Shown: one piece after another, positions 37,928 through 49,474 of the stretch
Numbering within the stretch: position 1 is the stretch's first letter
Layout of the letters: each line of letters starts with the position of its first letter
Assembly: GCA_016195325.1 (NCBI GenBank)
Contig: JACPZX010000092.1
Span: 1-53,813, forward strand
Direction of reading: 5' to 3'
DNA from: Acidobacteriota bacterium
GTDB taxonomy: Bacteria > Acidobacteriota > Polarisedimenticolia > JACPZX01
Length of the DNA: 53,813 nucleotides
The notes under the pieces: generated by a model
Databases searched by the model: none
Seen by the model: the letters and a program-made list of their open reading frames with translations, nothing else
What the model was told of the DNA's origin: nothing
Made by a program: the position numbers and the translations under genes

Positions 37928-40900
37928 ATGCTGCTGCGCATTCTCGCGTTCGAGTTCCGCTACCAGCTCCGCCAGCCGCTCTTCTGGATCGCCACCACGC
38001 TCTTCTTCCTCCTGACCTTCGGCGCGATCACCACCGACGTCGTCGTGATCGGCGGTTCGATCGGAAGCGTGCACCGGAACGCCCCCTTCGTGATCTACCA
38101 GATCATCCTGGTGATGACGGCGATCGGCACGTTCCTCTCGACCGCCTTCGTGGCGAACAGCGTCCACCGCGACATCGAGAGCCAGGCCGACGCGATCTTC
38201 TTCTCGCTGCCGCTCAAGAAGCGCGACTACCTCTTCGGCCGGTTCTTCGGTGCCCTCCTCCTCGCGATGCTGGTCTTCGGCGGGGTCGTCCTCGCGATCG
38301 CCCTGGGCGCGAAGATGCCGTGGATCGAGCCGGAGCGGGTCGGGGCCTTCATGCTCATGCCGTACGTGAAGGCGATCCTGATCTTCGTCCTTCCGAACCT
38401 CTTCCTCACCGGCGCTATCTTCTTCTCGCTGGCGGTCCTCACGCGCAGCCTCCTGTGGACGTACGTCGGCGTCGTCGTCTTCTTCGTCGGCTACGGGATT
38501 GCGGGGCAGTTCCTGAACGACATGGACAACCAGGTCCTCGCCTCGATGTTCGATCCCTTCGGCGGGGGCCCGTTCGAGCTCGTCGCCCGCTACTGGACCG
38601 TCGCCGAGAAGAACACGATGTCGCTGTCGCTCGTCGGTCCGCTCCTGTGGAACCGGCTCATCTGGATCGGCGTCGCGGCGGTCGTCCTTGCCTTCACATC
38701 GATGCGCTTCAGGCTCGAGACCGCGGCGGCGCGCAAGATCCGCGGCCGCCGGCGCCTCGTCGATCCCGTCGAGACGACTCCCGAGCCGCGCGCGGCGGCG
38801 CCTCTGGCGCCCGTCTCCCCGACCTTCGGCGGCGCGACGGCGTTTCGGCAGTTCCTGCACCAGGCACGCCTCGAGATGGCGGGCGCGGTGAAGGGGCTGC
38901 CGTTCATCGTGATGGCTCTCTTCGGCGTCATCAATCTGATCGCCAGCTCGTCGCAGCTCGACGACATCTACGGCACCGCCGTCTACCCCGTCACGAACAT
39001 GATGCTCCGCGTCATCGCGGGATCGTTCGGGCTCTTCGCCTTCCTCATCCTCATCTTCTACAGCGGGGATCTCGTGTGGCGCGAGAGGACCGTGAAGATG
39101 TCCGACATGTTCGACGCCCTCCCGGTGCCGTCGTGGGTGATGTGGGCGTCGAAGGGGGTCGCGCTCGCCGCCCTCGTCGTCGTCCTGCACGTTGTCGCGA
39201 TGTTGACGGGGATCGGGATCCAGGCCTTCCGCGGGTACACGAACTTCGAGATCCCCCTCTACCTGAAGGGGCTCTTCCTCGTCTCCGCGCCGGGCTTCCT
39301 CTTCATCGCCGCCCTCTGCCTCTTCGTGCAGGTGACGGTCAACAACAAGTTCGTCGGCTGGCTCGTGTCGATCCTCGTGTACATCGCGGGGCAGATCCTT
39401 CCGGCGATGCGCTTCGAGCACCATCTGTACCGGTTCCCCTCGATGCCGGCGGCCCCCTACTCCGACATGAACGGCTACGGCCACTTCGCGAGGCCCCTCG
39501 CCTCGTACACGCTCTACTGGGCTCTCGTCTGTGCCGCGCTCGTCGCCCTGGCGCATCTGTTCTGGGTGAGGGGATCGGAGTCGGCGTGGGCCGCGAGGAT
39601 GAAGCTCGCGCGCGGCCGGCTCACCGCCACGGCGAAGGCGGCCCTCTCGGCGGCCGTGGCGGGGGCAGCCCTGGCGGGCGGCGTCATCTTCTACAACACG
39701 AACGTCGTGAACCACTACCGTCCGGCGGCCACCGGCTTCGACCGGCAGGCCGAGTTCGAGAAGAAGTACAAGAAGTACGAGTCGCTCCGGGGGCCGCGCG
39801 TCGTGGACGTCAGCGCCGACGTGGACATCCGGCCGGAAGAGCGCGCCGTGGACATCCGCGGGAGCTACCTCCTCCGGAACAAGACGGCGAGCCCCCTCGA
39901 GACGGTGCACCTCTACTTGAACCCCGACGTCGTCATCCGGAAGCTCGGCGTGGACGGCGGAAAGATCGAGACCGAGGACGCCGACCTCGGGTACCGCATC
40001 TTCAAGCTCGATCACCCGCTCGCCCCGGGCGCCGAGACGCGCGTGACGTTCGAGCTCGCCGTGCGGAACCCCGGCTTCGTCAACGACAACTCGAACACCC
40101 TCGTCGTCGCCAACGGCACCTTCTTCGACAGCGCCGCGTACTTCCCGCACCTCGGCTACTCGCGCTTCTTCGAGCTGAACGATCCCAACGAGCGCCGGAA
40201 GCGCGGCCTCCCTCCCATCGAGCGACTGCCGAAGCTCGACAACGTAGAGGCCCGCAACGACAATTACATCTCGAACGAGGCCGACTGGGTCCACTTCGCG
40301 ACGACGGTGAGCACGAGCGCCGATCAGACGGCGATCGCCCCCGGCTACCTCGAGAAGGAGTGGACCGAAAACGGCCGCCACTACTTCCGCTACTCGATGG
40401 ACTCGCCGATCTTCGACTTCTTCGCGTACCTGTCGGCCCGCTACGCCGTGAAGCGTGACCGCTGGAAGGACGTGGCGATCGAGATCGACTACCACGCGGG
40501 GCACCCCTACAACGTCGACCGGATGATCGAGGGGGTGAAGAAGTCCCTCGACTACTACACGACGAACTTCGGGCCGTACCAGCACAAGCAGGTCCGGATC
40601 GTCGAGTTCCCCCGCTACGCGACCTTCGCGCAGTCGTTCCCCAACACGATCCCATTCTCGGAGAGCATCGGCTTCATCGCGAGGGTCGCCGACCGCCCCG
40701 ACGCCATCGACTACGTCTTCTACGTGACGGCCCACGAGGTCGCGCACCAGTGGTGGGCGCACCAGGTGATGGGCGGAAACGTCCAGGGGGCGACGCTCCT
40801 CTCCGAGACGATGTCCCAGTACTCGGCGCTCATGGTGATGGAGCACGAGTACGGGCGCGACAAGATGCGCCGCTTCCTCAAGTACGAGATGGACAACTAC

Positions 40901-41524
40901 CTCCGGAGCCGCGGAGGCGAGCGGATCGAGGAGCTGCCCCTCTACACCGTCGAGAACCAGCCGTACATCCACTACCGGAAGGGAAGCGTCGTCATGTACG
41001 CGCTGCGCGACGCCGTCGGCGAGGAGCCGCTCAACCGCGCGCTCGGCGAGTACGTGAAGGCCGTCGCGTTCCAGGAGCCGCCCTACACGTACTCGCGCGA
41101 GTTCCTCGACTACGTTCGGCGGGCGGTCCCCGAGGACAAGCTCCCGATGCTCGAGGATCTCTTCAAGAGCATCACGCTCTACGAGAACCGCGCGACGAGC
41201 GCGACCTGGACGAAGCGCGACGACGGCAAGTACGTCGTGAAGATCGACGTCACCTCCGCGAAGTTCCACGCCGACGGCGCGGGGATCGAGAAGCCCGCGA
41301 GCCTCGACGACTGGGTCGACGTGGGGGTCTTCGGCGAGAAGTCGAAGGACGCGCCCCCCGAGGGGAAGGTCCTCTTCCTCGAGAAGAGGCTCGTGGACAG
41401 GGCGGCTCAGACCTTCGAGGTCGTCGTCGATTCCGAGCCGAAGAAGGCGGGGATCGATCCCTTCAACAAGCTGATCGACCGCAATCCGGACAACAACATC
41501 ACTTCGATTTCGCCTTCAGGCTGA
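37928..41524 (+). CDS. ABC transporter permease fused to an M1-family aminopeptidase
   Basis: A 1198-residue two-part protein. Residues 1 to about 590 are a duplicated ABC-2 type permease: roughly 12 hydrophobic segments, starting MLLRILAFEFRYQLRQ, in two blocks separated by a charged linker (about 265-300). The C-terminal half is a gluzincin peptidase with HEVAHQWW near residue 938 and the third zinc ligand Glu in LLSETMSQYSALM, 18 residues on. In place of the classical GAMEN exopeptidase motif it reads FPNTIPFSESIGF. The peptidase should lie outside the cytoplasmic membrane. Such fusions recur in Acidobacteriota and Bacteroidota next to a lone ATPase gene, as here. The 3' end overlaps the convergent gene by 26 bases. 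Confidence 0.93.
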   Translation: MLLRILAFEFRYQLRQPLFWIATTLFFLLTFGAITTDVVVIGGSIGSVHRNAPFVIYQIILVMTAIGTFLSTAFVANSVHRDIESQADAIFFSLPLKKRDYLFGRFFGALLLAMLVFGGVVLAIALGAKMPWIEPERVGAFMLMPYVKAILIFVLPNLFLTGAIFFSLAVLTRSLLWTYVGVVVFFVGYGIAGQFLNDMDNQVLASMFDPFGGGPFELVARYWTVAEKNTMSLSLVGPLLWNRLIWIGVAAVVLAFTSMRFRLETAAARKIRGRRRLVDPVETTPEPRAAAPLAPVSPTFGGATAFRQFLHQARLEMAGAVKGLPFIVMALFGVINLIASSSQLDDIYGTAVYPVTNMMLRVIAGSFGLFAFLILIFYSGDLVWRERTVKMSDMFDALPVPSWVMWASKGVALAALVVVLHVVAMLTGIGIQAFRGYTNFEIPLYLKGLFLVSAPGFLFIAALCLFVQVTVNNKFVGWLVSILVYIAGQILPAMRFEHHLYRFPSMPAAPYSDMNGYGHFARPLASYTLYWALVCAALVALAHLFWVRGSESAWAARMKLARGRLTATAKAALSAAVAGAALAGGVIFYNTNVVNHYRPAATGFDRQAEFEKKYKKYESLRGPRVVDVSADVDIRPEERAVDIRGSYLLRNKTASPLETVHLYLNPDVVIRKLGVDGGKIETEDADLGYRIFKLDHPLAPGAETRVTFELAVRNPGFVNDNSNTLVVANGTFFDSAAYFPHLGYSRFFELNDPNERRKRGLPPIERLPKLDNVEARNDNYISNEADWVHFATTVSTSADQTAIAPGYLEKEWTENGRHYFRYSMDSPIFDFFAYLSARYAVKRDRWKDVAIEIDYHAGHPYNVDRMIEGVKKSLDYYTTNFGPYQHKQVRIVEFPRYATFAQSFPNTIPFSESIGFIARVADRPDAIDYVFYVTAHEVAHQWWAHQVMGGNVQGATLLSETMSQYSALMVMEHEYGRDKMRRFLKYEMDNYLRSRGGERIEELPLYTVENQPYIHYRKGSVVMYALRDAVGEEPLNRALGEYVKAVAFQEPPYTYSREFLDYVRRAVPEDKLPMLEDLFKSITLYENRATSATWTKRDDGKYVVKIDVTSAKFHADGAGIEKPASLDDWVDVGVFGEKSKDAPPEGKVLFLEKRLVDRAAQTFEVVVDSEPKKAGIDPFNKLIDRNPDNNITSISPSG

Positions 41525-41987
41525 CCGAGACGTTGAAGGCGGTTCCCGCGTTGGTCAGGCGCACGGCGACCTTCACCCCGGCGTCGTCGCCCGTGAACAC
41601 GGTGGCCAGCGGATCGAGGGTGCTGGCGTCGTCGGTCGCCGTCCACCCCGTGAGGCAGCCTTCGACCTTCTTCTTCGCCTCGGCGTAGCGCGGGTCGACG
41701 ACCGCGCGATCGGAATCCCACGCCATCGTGCACGCGAGCTTCGCGCCGTCCTTGGGCCTCGTGAGGACGCACTCGCTCGCGCCGGGAAGCCCGGGAGCGA
41801 CCTTCCACCTGTCCCCCTTCGCCGAGGCCTCCCCCTTGACCGAGTCGAAGCCGTTCGCACCGGCGGCGACCATCTCCTTGAGAGACGCGCAGAAGTCGGG
41901 TGCCCCCTCGGCGAAAGCGGGCGAGGCGCCGTGGAGGAGCTGGAGGAAAAAGATCGCCGCCAGGGCGGCGCCGCGAGTGCCATTCAT
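41499..41987 (-). CDS. Small secreted protein of unknown function
   Basis: A 162-residue protein with a clear signal peptide (a hydrophobic run ending HGASPAFA, cleavage probably before EGAPDF). The mature part has four cysteines, in DFCAS, SECVL, LACTM and EGCLT, suggesting two disulfides, and an alternating beta-type C-terminal segment. I do not recognise a family. The ATG at 41987 has GAGG 7 bases upstream and starts 10 bases after the stop of the copper-protein-like gene, so the two are probably cotranscribed from the promoter near 43164. Its end overlaps the convergent permease gene by 26 bases, leaving no room for an intergenic terminator. Confidence 0.75.
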   Translation of the reverse strand: MNGTRGAALAAIFFLQLLHGASPAFAEGAPDFCASLKEMVAAGANGFDSVKGEASAKGDRWKVAPGLPGASECVLTRPKDGAKLACTMAWDSDRAVVDPRYAEAKKKVEGCLTGWTATDDASTLDPLATVFTGDDAGVKVAVRLTNAGTAFNVSVSLKAKSK

Positions 41988-41997
41988 TTTGAGCCTC

Positions 41998-43119
41998 TCA
42001 CAGGTGGGGCGGCCTGAACTCCTTGTCGAGGACGTACATGTACATGACGGCCATCGAGTCCTGGTCGGCGTTCGTCGTGTTGTTGTAAACGCTCACCAGC
42101 TCGTACTCGTGATCCTTGTAGAGCGGGATCCCCTCGGCGCTCGAGAAGTGATCGACGTGGTCGATGCCGATCTTCCCGTGGGTCGGCTCGACCTTGCTGA
42201 AGTAGAGGCTCTTATCGGTGGTGAGGTCGCGCAGCTCCAAACTCTCGGCGAACGGGTGCATGTGGACCGCGATGTAGTGGAGGGTCGTGTCGTACGGCAG
42301 CCTCATGAACTTCGTCGTGTTGGTGTGGTTCACCTCGCGCCCCGGCTTCACGAGCCAGTGGCCGGCGAACTTCCGGCCGAAATCGTCGGTGAAGACGCGG
42401 CTCTTGTCGTTCGCCCCCGTCCCAGGAAGGCACCCGGGTCCGTGCGCCTTGTCGTCGCCCGGCGGGAGGTTGAAATGGCCGTCCTTCCCCTCGATCAGGA
42501 CGAGGCCGTTCGCCGACACCTGGAAGAGCGGTTTCATCGGCGCTTTGAGATCTCTGTCCCTCACGAAATCGACCGTCACCTTGTGCCGGATCTCGAAGGT
42601 CTGCCCCTCGACGTTGTGGTTGAGGACCTGCGTCGTGAGCATGAACGGCTCGCTCGAGAGGATGGGCACGCCGAACCCGTCGGGGAACCGGATCTCCTGC
42701 TGCCCCTGCGAGAGGGTGAACATCCGGTTGGGCGACTCACGGGTGATGTCGAAGATCCTCCGGTGCTGGGTCATGTTCAGATCGAGGTTGCTGTGGCACA
42801 TGAACTCCTGCGACGCGGGGGTCTCGCCGTCGGGACCGACCATCACCGCCTTGAACCCCGTGACCCAGAGCAGCTCCGTGGCGGGCGAATCCTCGAGGTG
42901 GATGACCTGCGTGCTCTGGGGGCCGAGCATCGATTTGTACTTGCGATCGACGACGTAGGTCTTGGAGAGGAACTTCGCTTCCTTCTCCACCGCGGGCTTC
43001 ACCGCGGGATCGGCGGCCGACGTTGTCGCCGGCGCCGCCGCGACCCCCGGGGCGCGCGACAGGAGCCCGAGGGCGAGCGCGAGCCCCGCCGCCGTGATCC
43101 AAGCTCGATGCGGCCGCAT
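41998..43119 (-). CDS. Secreted protein resembling type II copper monooxygenases (PHM/DBH fold)
   Basis: A 373-residue exported protein with a signal peptide (about 1-29, ending GVAAA). Its second half matches the peptidylglycine/dopamine hydroxylase core by pattern: H168 in TTQVLNHN recalls the CuH site QVHYG; H286 and H288 in AVHMHPF recall the CuM HxH; M356 in DQDSMAVMYMYV recalls the CuM Met of the SSDEMCNLYIMYY region. H109 in MCHSN could be another CuH ligand. Those enzymes hydroxylate carbon using ascorbate, copper and O2. The overall match is by eye only, and bacterial relatives are mostly uncharacterised. The ATG at 43119 is preceded by GGAGG. It is first in a two-gene unit with the small secreted protein and divergent from the membrane-protein/kinase operon. 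Confidence 0.6.
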   Translation of the reverse strand: MRPHRAWITAAGLALALGLLSRAPGVAAAPATTSAADPAVKPAVEKEAKFLSKTYVVDRKYKSMLGPQSTQVIHLEDSPATELLWVTGFKAVMVGPDGETPASQEFMCHSNLDLNMTQHRRIFDITRESPNRMFTLSQGQQEIRFPDGFGVPILSSEPFMLTTQVLNHNVEGQTFEIRHKVTVDFVRDRDLKAPMKPLFQVSANGLVLIEGKDGHFNLPPGDDKAHGPGCLPGTGANDKSRVFTDDFGRKFAGHWLVKPGREVNHTNTTKFMRLPYDTTLHYIAVHMHPFAESLELRDLTTDKSLYFSKVEPTHGKIGIDHVDHFSSAEGIPLYKDHEYELVSVYNNTTNADQDSMAVMYMYVLDKEFRPPHL

Positions 43120-43163
43120 GCGCGCCTCCGTGTCGCGTTTCGTGAGGGTCGGATACGGGGGGA

Positions 43164-43193
43164 CTAATACGCCGAAACGGCGAGGGTTGTCAA
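43164..43193 (-). promoter_or_regulatory. Promoter of the copper-monooxygenase-like gene
   Basis: On the minus strand a perfect TTGACA (43193-43188) and TATTAG (43069 region, at 43169-43164) are separated by 18 bases. It would start transcription near 43157, about 40 bases before the ATG at 43119. The -35 overlaps that of the divergent plus-strand promoter. Confidence 0.65.
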
Positions 43194-43214
43194 GGGGATC
43201 CCCGGTGGTAAGAT
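43187..43214 (+). promoter_or_regulatory. Promoter of the membrane-protein/kinase operon
   Basis: TTGTCA (43187-43192) and TAAGAT (43209-43214) are 16 bases apart, giving a start near 43221, just before GGAGG and the ATG at 43233. The -35 hexamer shares five base pairs with the opposing promoter's TTGACA. Confidence 0.5.
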
Positions 43215-43232
43215 TCGCGGCCGGAGGTCGGA

Positions 43233-44287
43233 ATGTCCTACTCGCGCGGCCAGAAGTTCCTCTTCGGATGCCTGGGGTGCTCCGGCGCCCTCGTCGTCCT
43301 CGTGGTCGTGGCCTTCTCCCTCTTCGTCCACTGGGTCAAGACCCCCGGCGTGCCGCTCGCGGGGCCCCGCCTCTACGACACTGCCACCGCGGTCTACGCC
43401 GAGGTGCACCTGCGATCCGAGGATCCCGGCGCGCGCGAGTTCGTCCGCGTCTTCCTGAACGCCGCGAGGAGCTCGCAGATCCCCGAGAGCGCGAAGGTCC
43501 CGGTGCCCATGACGATGATCCTCGGAAACATCCCGAGGCGCGAGGCGACCGACGCGGAGATCGACAAGCTCCTCCCGGCGGTCCTCGTGATGCGGCGCCA
43601 GGAAGGCCCGGGGGGCGAGGCGGCCCCGCCGATGCTCGGCCTGAGCCTCTCGCCCGCGGGGAACTCCCTTCGCATCCTGCACGCCATGTTCAGCTTCATC
43701 GCCTGGCGCGGGAAGAAGATCGAGAAGGAATTGCACGGGGACCAGGACATCTTCCGGGTCAACGCGGAGTCGCGCGGCGAGGAGGTGCCGGTCTGGGTCA
43801 GCTTCGTCGGCACCAACGCCCTCCTCGCGAGGGACGGCGACGCGGTCCGAAGCGGCGTCGACTCCATGGCCGCCGCGGACGGCGCGGGCGCGAAGGCTCT
43901 CGCCGCGCTCCGCCCCGAGAGCGCGTCGATCTTCCTCACGGCGAAGCCCGGATACGCGGGCGCCGCGCTCGACACGATCGCCATCCTCCTTCCGGGGGTC
44001 GCGGACACGCTCAGGCCAATCGTGAAAGGGGGCGCGGGCCTCACACTCTGGGGAACGCTGAAGTCGGCCGACGCCCTCGAGGGGGAGGTGCACCTCACGG
44101 CCGCGGAGTCGGGAGCCGCTGCCGCCGCGGCCGATCTTTCGGGGAAGGCCACGCTCATGCTGGGCTTGACCCCTCTCGACGTCTCCTTCGAGCCGCTCGC
44201 CGCGGGCTCCGGCGCCCCGCCGGGATGGAAGCTCAAGGTCGCGGGGCTCGAAGCGGCGGCGCGCGCGCGCCTCATCCACGTGGGCCG

Positions 44288-44291
<4 letters not shown>
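43233..44291 (+). CDS. Membrane-anchored protein of unknown function
   Basis: A 352-residue protein with one N-terminal membrane segment (about residues 10-33, FGCLGCSGALVVLVVVAFSLF) and a mostly beta/alpha extracytoplasmic or periplasmic remainder. I recognise no catalytic motif. The architecture resembles DUF3352-like anchored proteins, which I cannot confirm. The ATG at 43233 follows GGAGG at 5-base spacing. Its TGA overlaps the GTG start of the kinase gene (GTGA at 44288-44291), so the two are translationally coupled, and the protein may be a partner or input for the kinase. Confidence 0.8.
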
Positions 44292-46747
<2,456 letters not shown>

Positions 46748-46753
46748 CCGTTC

Positions 46754-46769
46754 TATACTCCGCGCCGTG
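46754..46769 (+). promoter_or_regulatory. -10 element for a leaderless amidase transcript
   Basis: TATACT (46754-46759, five of six consensus bases) ends 7 bases before the GTG at 46767, the distance expected between a -10 and the first transcribed base. No Shine-Dalgarno precedes the GTG. The -35 is poor. Confidence 0.5.
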
Positions 46770-47624
46770 AAACCGATGACACGCCTCGCCTGCACGCTGG
46801 CGCTCGGCCTCGCCGCCGTCGCCGCCTCGCCGGCGCCCCGCGAGCCCGGCACCATCCGGACGATCGTCATCGACCCCGGCCACGGCGGGGAGGAGGTCGG
46901 CGCCGTCGGTCGCAGCGGCGTCCTCGAGAAGGATCTCTGCCTCGACATCGCGCAGCGGCTTCGAGATCGCCTCGCGCGCCTGCCGAACACGACCGTCCTC
47001 CTCACCCGCGAGGACGACCGCGTCGTCCCCCTCCGCGAGCGCACCGCGATCGCCAACCACGCGAAGGCGGATCTCTTCGTGAGCATCCACATGAACTCGT
47101 CGCGGCGCCTCTCCGCGCACGGCACCGAGGCGTACTTCCTGGCCCTGACGGCCAGCGACGAGGAGGCGATGACGCTCGCGCACGCGGAGAACGCGCCGCC
47201 GGCCGTTCCCCCCGGAACCGACGGCAACCCGAACCAGCCGGCCGATCCCAACGCCCCGGAGGCGGCCGCGGCGGAGGCTTCGCAGAACGATCTCGACCTC
47301 GTCCTCTGGGGGATGGCGCAGTCGGAGCACATCGTCAGCTCGAGCCGCCTCGCCGACGTGGTGCAGGACGAGATGAACCGGCTGCTCAAGGTGGACAGCC
47401 GCGGCGTGAAGCAGGCGCCCTTCACCGTGCTGATGGGGGCGACGATGCCCGCCGTCCTCGTCGAGGTCGCGTTCCTGTCGAACGACACCGAGGAGAAGCT
47501 CCTCGTCACGAGCGAGTTCAAGGACAAGGTCGCCGACGCGCTCCAGTCGGCGATCGTCCGCTTCAAGGACGAGACCGAGAGGGCGCTGAGCGCCGTCCCC
47601 ACGGAAGGCGGTCCCAACCCTTGA
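46767..47624 (+). CDS. N-acetylmuramoyl-L-alanine amidase (AmiC/Amidase_3 type)
   Basis: A 285-residue zinc amidase that cleaves the bond between N-acetylmuramic acid and the L-Ala of the peptidoglycan stem peptide. A short signal sequence (about 1-25) leads into the catalytic domain: the zinc ligands are His in VIDPGHGGEE, Glu in VLEKDLCLDIA and His in LFVSIHMNSS, and the catalytic Glu is in VLVEVAFLSN. An insertion rich in Pro, Asn and Ala (about 145-180) sits between the zinc sites. The GTG at 46767 is favoured because it lies 7 bases after a TATACT box; the ATG at 46776 is the alternative. The stop overlaps the TTG of the next gene (TTGA), so it is coupled to the GerMN lipoprotein. Confidence 0.93.
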   Translation: MKPMTRLACTLALGLAAVAASPAPREPGTIRTIVIDPGHGGEEVGAVGRSGVLEKDLCLDIAQRLRDRLARLPNTTVLLTREDDRVVPLRERTAIANHAKADLFVSIHMNSSRRLSAHGTEAYFLALTASDEEAMTLAHAENAPPAVPPGTDGNPNQPADPNAPEAAAAEASQNDLDLVLWGMAQSEHIVSSSRLADVVQDEMNRLLKVDSRGVKQAPFTVLMGATMPAVLVEVAFLSNDTEEKLLVTSEFKDKVADALQSAIVRFKDETERALSAVPTEGGPNP

Positions 47625-48430
47625 GGGGGATCGCAGCCCTCGCCGCGGCGTCGCTTCTCGCCGGCGTTTCGGTCCTTGCTTGTGCGGCCTGTTCGGGGGG
47701 AGGGGAGACGGCGCCGCCCGCCGCGGGGACCGAATCGGCGGTCACCCCGATGCCGGCCGGAGGCGCCGCTTCGGCCGCCGCGCCCCTCCCAGGGGACGCG
47801 AACTCAGCCGCCTCGGGCGGCCCCGCCGCCGCCGGCCCCGCCTCGATCGAGACCCCCGTCTTCACCGGCGGGGCGAACCAGATGGACGTGACGCTGTACT
47901 TCCTCCGTGCCGACGGCGAGGCGCTCGCCCCCGAGAAGCGCCGCATCTTCCGCACCGCCACCGTGAACGATCGCGCGCGGCAGACCCTTCAGGCCCTCTT
48001 CGAAGGGTCGGAGGCGGGACTCCTTCCCTCAGTCCCGCCGGGGACGCAGACGCGGGAGCTCTTCCTGTCGAACGACGGCGTCGCGTACGTCGATCTCAGC
48101 GCCGAGTTCAAAGACGGCCTCGATCACGGATCCTCGGACGCTGTCGAGGCGGTCTACGCGATCGTCAACACCCTCTCGTCGAACTTCGGCGAGATCCAGA
48201 AGGTGAAGCTGCTGGTGGAAGGGGACGAGGTGGACGACCTCGGCGGGCACCTCGACCTCTCGCACCCGCTCCTTCCCGAGATGAGCCTCGTCGGCACCGG
48301 CACGACGCACGCGCCGCGACCGGCCCGGGCCGTCCCTGCCCCCGAGACGGAGACGCCGGCCCCGCCCCCCGACGACAAGCCGCCCCCGAAGACCGACGGC
48401 CCGCCGATAGGAGGCGGGACCCGGAGCTGA
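47621..48430 (+). CDS. GerMN-domain lipoprotein
   Basis: A 269-residue exported lipoprotein. The N-terminus is a lipoprotein signal with a VLAC box (Cys21), followed by a low-complexity Ala/Gly/Pro tether to about residue 85. A GerMN domain (about 88-215) follows: MDVTLYFLRADGEAL, LQALFEGSEAGLLPSVPPGT, VAYVDLSAEFKDGL, AVYAIVNTLSSNF and KVKLLVEGDEVDDLGGHLDL. The C-terminal 45 residues are Pro-rich. GerMN domains occur in spore-germination proteins and in non-sporulating bacteria near amidases, where a peptidoglycan-binding role is assumed. It starts with TTG at 47621, inside the stop of the amidase, and ends 4 bases from the convergent pirin gene. Confidence 0.85.
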   Translation: MRGIAALAAASLLAGVSVLACAACSGGGETAPPAAGTESAVTPMPAGGAASAAAPLPGDANSAASGGPAAAGPASIETPVFTGGANQMDVTLYFLRADGEALAPEKRRIFRTATVNDRARQTLQALFEGSEAGLLPSVPPGTQTRELFLSNDGVAYVDLSAEFKDGLDHGSSDAVEAVYAIVNTLSSNFGEIQKVKLLVEGDEVDDLGGHLDLSHPLLPEMSLVGTGTTHAPRPARAVPAPETETPAPPPDDKPPPKTDGPPIGGGTRS

Positions 48431-48434
48431 GCCG

Positions 48435-49364
48435 TCAGCGCAGCTCCGCCGTCCTCGTGATCTCGCCCATCTTCCCGCTCTGGTAGTCGCGGATCGCCTG
48501 CCGGATCTCTCCTTCCGTGTTCATGACGAAGGGGCCGTAGCGGGCCACCGGCTCACCGATCGGCCTCCCCGCGAGGAGGAGCATCCGCGCCGGCTTGTTG
48601 GCGTCGGCGCCGTTGGCGCCGACTTGTCCGCGGAACCTGACACTCTCTCCCTCGCCGAAGACCGCGAGCTGACCGTCGCCGATCTCGGCCCCCGAATCGC
48701 CCACCCGCACCGATCCGCCGAAGACGTACGCCATCGCGCGCAGTTCCCTGGGAAGGGGCACCGTCACGTCGGCCCCCGCGTCGAAAGACCAGTCCTGGTA
48801 GACGATGGGGATGTGCGTGTCGATGACCGCCTTCGCGCCGAGCGCCTCCCCGGCGACGACGCGCACGCGCGCGAGGCCGTCGGGCGACTTCGCGGTCGGG
48901 ATCCCCGCCGCGGCGATCTCCTGGTAGCGAGGCCGCGACATCTTCAGCTTCGCCGGGAGGTTCACCCAGACCTGGAAGCCGTGGACGCGCCCCCCCTTCT
49001 CGCGGATCTCCTTCGAAGGCATCTCGGAGTGGACGATGCCGCCGCCGGCCGTCATCCACTGCACGTCACCCGGGCGGATGAAGCCGTGATGCCCCGCCGA
49101 GTCCTCGTGCTCGAACTCGCCGGCGAGCATGTACGTCACCGTCTCGAAGCCGCGGTGCGGGTGATCGGGGGCCCCGACCGCCTCGCCCGGCTTGTAGTCG
49201 GCCGGCCCCATCTCGTCGATGAGAAGGAACGGGTCGGCCTGGTCGAGCTCGAGAGTCGGGAAGGGGCGACGGACGATGAAGCCGGCCCCCTCTCTCTGGT
49301 GGTGGGCGGTCACGATCTGGACGGCTTCACGCGTCTTCGGGCTCGTCGGGGGCATCGGGCTCAT
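48435..49364 (-). CDS. Pirin-family protein
   Basis: A 309-residue bicupin. The N-terminal cupin carries the metal-binding pattern PHPHRGFETVTY together with GDVQWMTAGGGIVHSEM, giving the three His and one Glu that bind Fe or another metal in pirins. A C-terminal pirin domain follows (ARVRVVAGEALG, VYQDWSFDAGADVTVPLP, NTEGEIRQAIRDYQ). Some pirins show quercetin 2,3-dioxygenase activity and others act as regulators; the sequence cannot separate these. The ATG at 49364 has AGGAGG at 7-base spacing. It is convergent with the GerMN gene (4-base gap) and divergent from rph. Confidence 0.93.
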   Translation of the reverse strand: MSPMPPTSPKTREAVQIVTAHHQREGAGFIVRRPFPTLELDQADPFLLIDEMGPADYKPGEAVGAPDHPHRGFETVTYMLAGEFEHEDSAGHHGFIRPGDVQWMTAGGGIVHSEMPSKEIREKGGRVHGFQVWVNLPAKLKMSRPRYQEIAAAGIPTAKSPDGLARVRVVAGEALGAKAVIDTHIPIVYQDWSFDAGADVTVPLPRELRAMAYVFGGSVRVGDSGAEIGDGQLAVFGEGESVRFRGQVGANGADANKPARMLLLAGRPIGEPVARYGPFVMNTEGEIRQAIRDYQSGKMGEITRTAELR

Positions 49365-49400
49365 GGTCGGGCCTCCTGAAGGTTGGCTTCCGTGGGCCGA

Positions 49401-49406
49401 ATTCTA
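49401..49406 (-). promoter_or_regulatory. Candidate -10 box of the pirin gene
   Basis: TAGAAT on the minus strand would give a start near 49394 and a 30-base leader containing the AGGAGG. No convincing -35 was found. Confidence 0.35.
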
Positions 49407-49474
49407 GGCCGCGAACCCTGCGAGCGCGCCATCGATTTGGCAAGGGGAGGGGATTTGGCAAGCCCACCCTGTGG

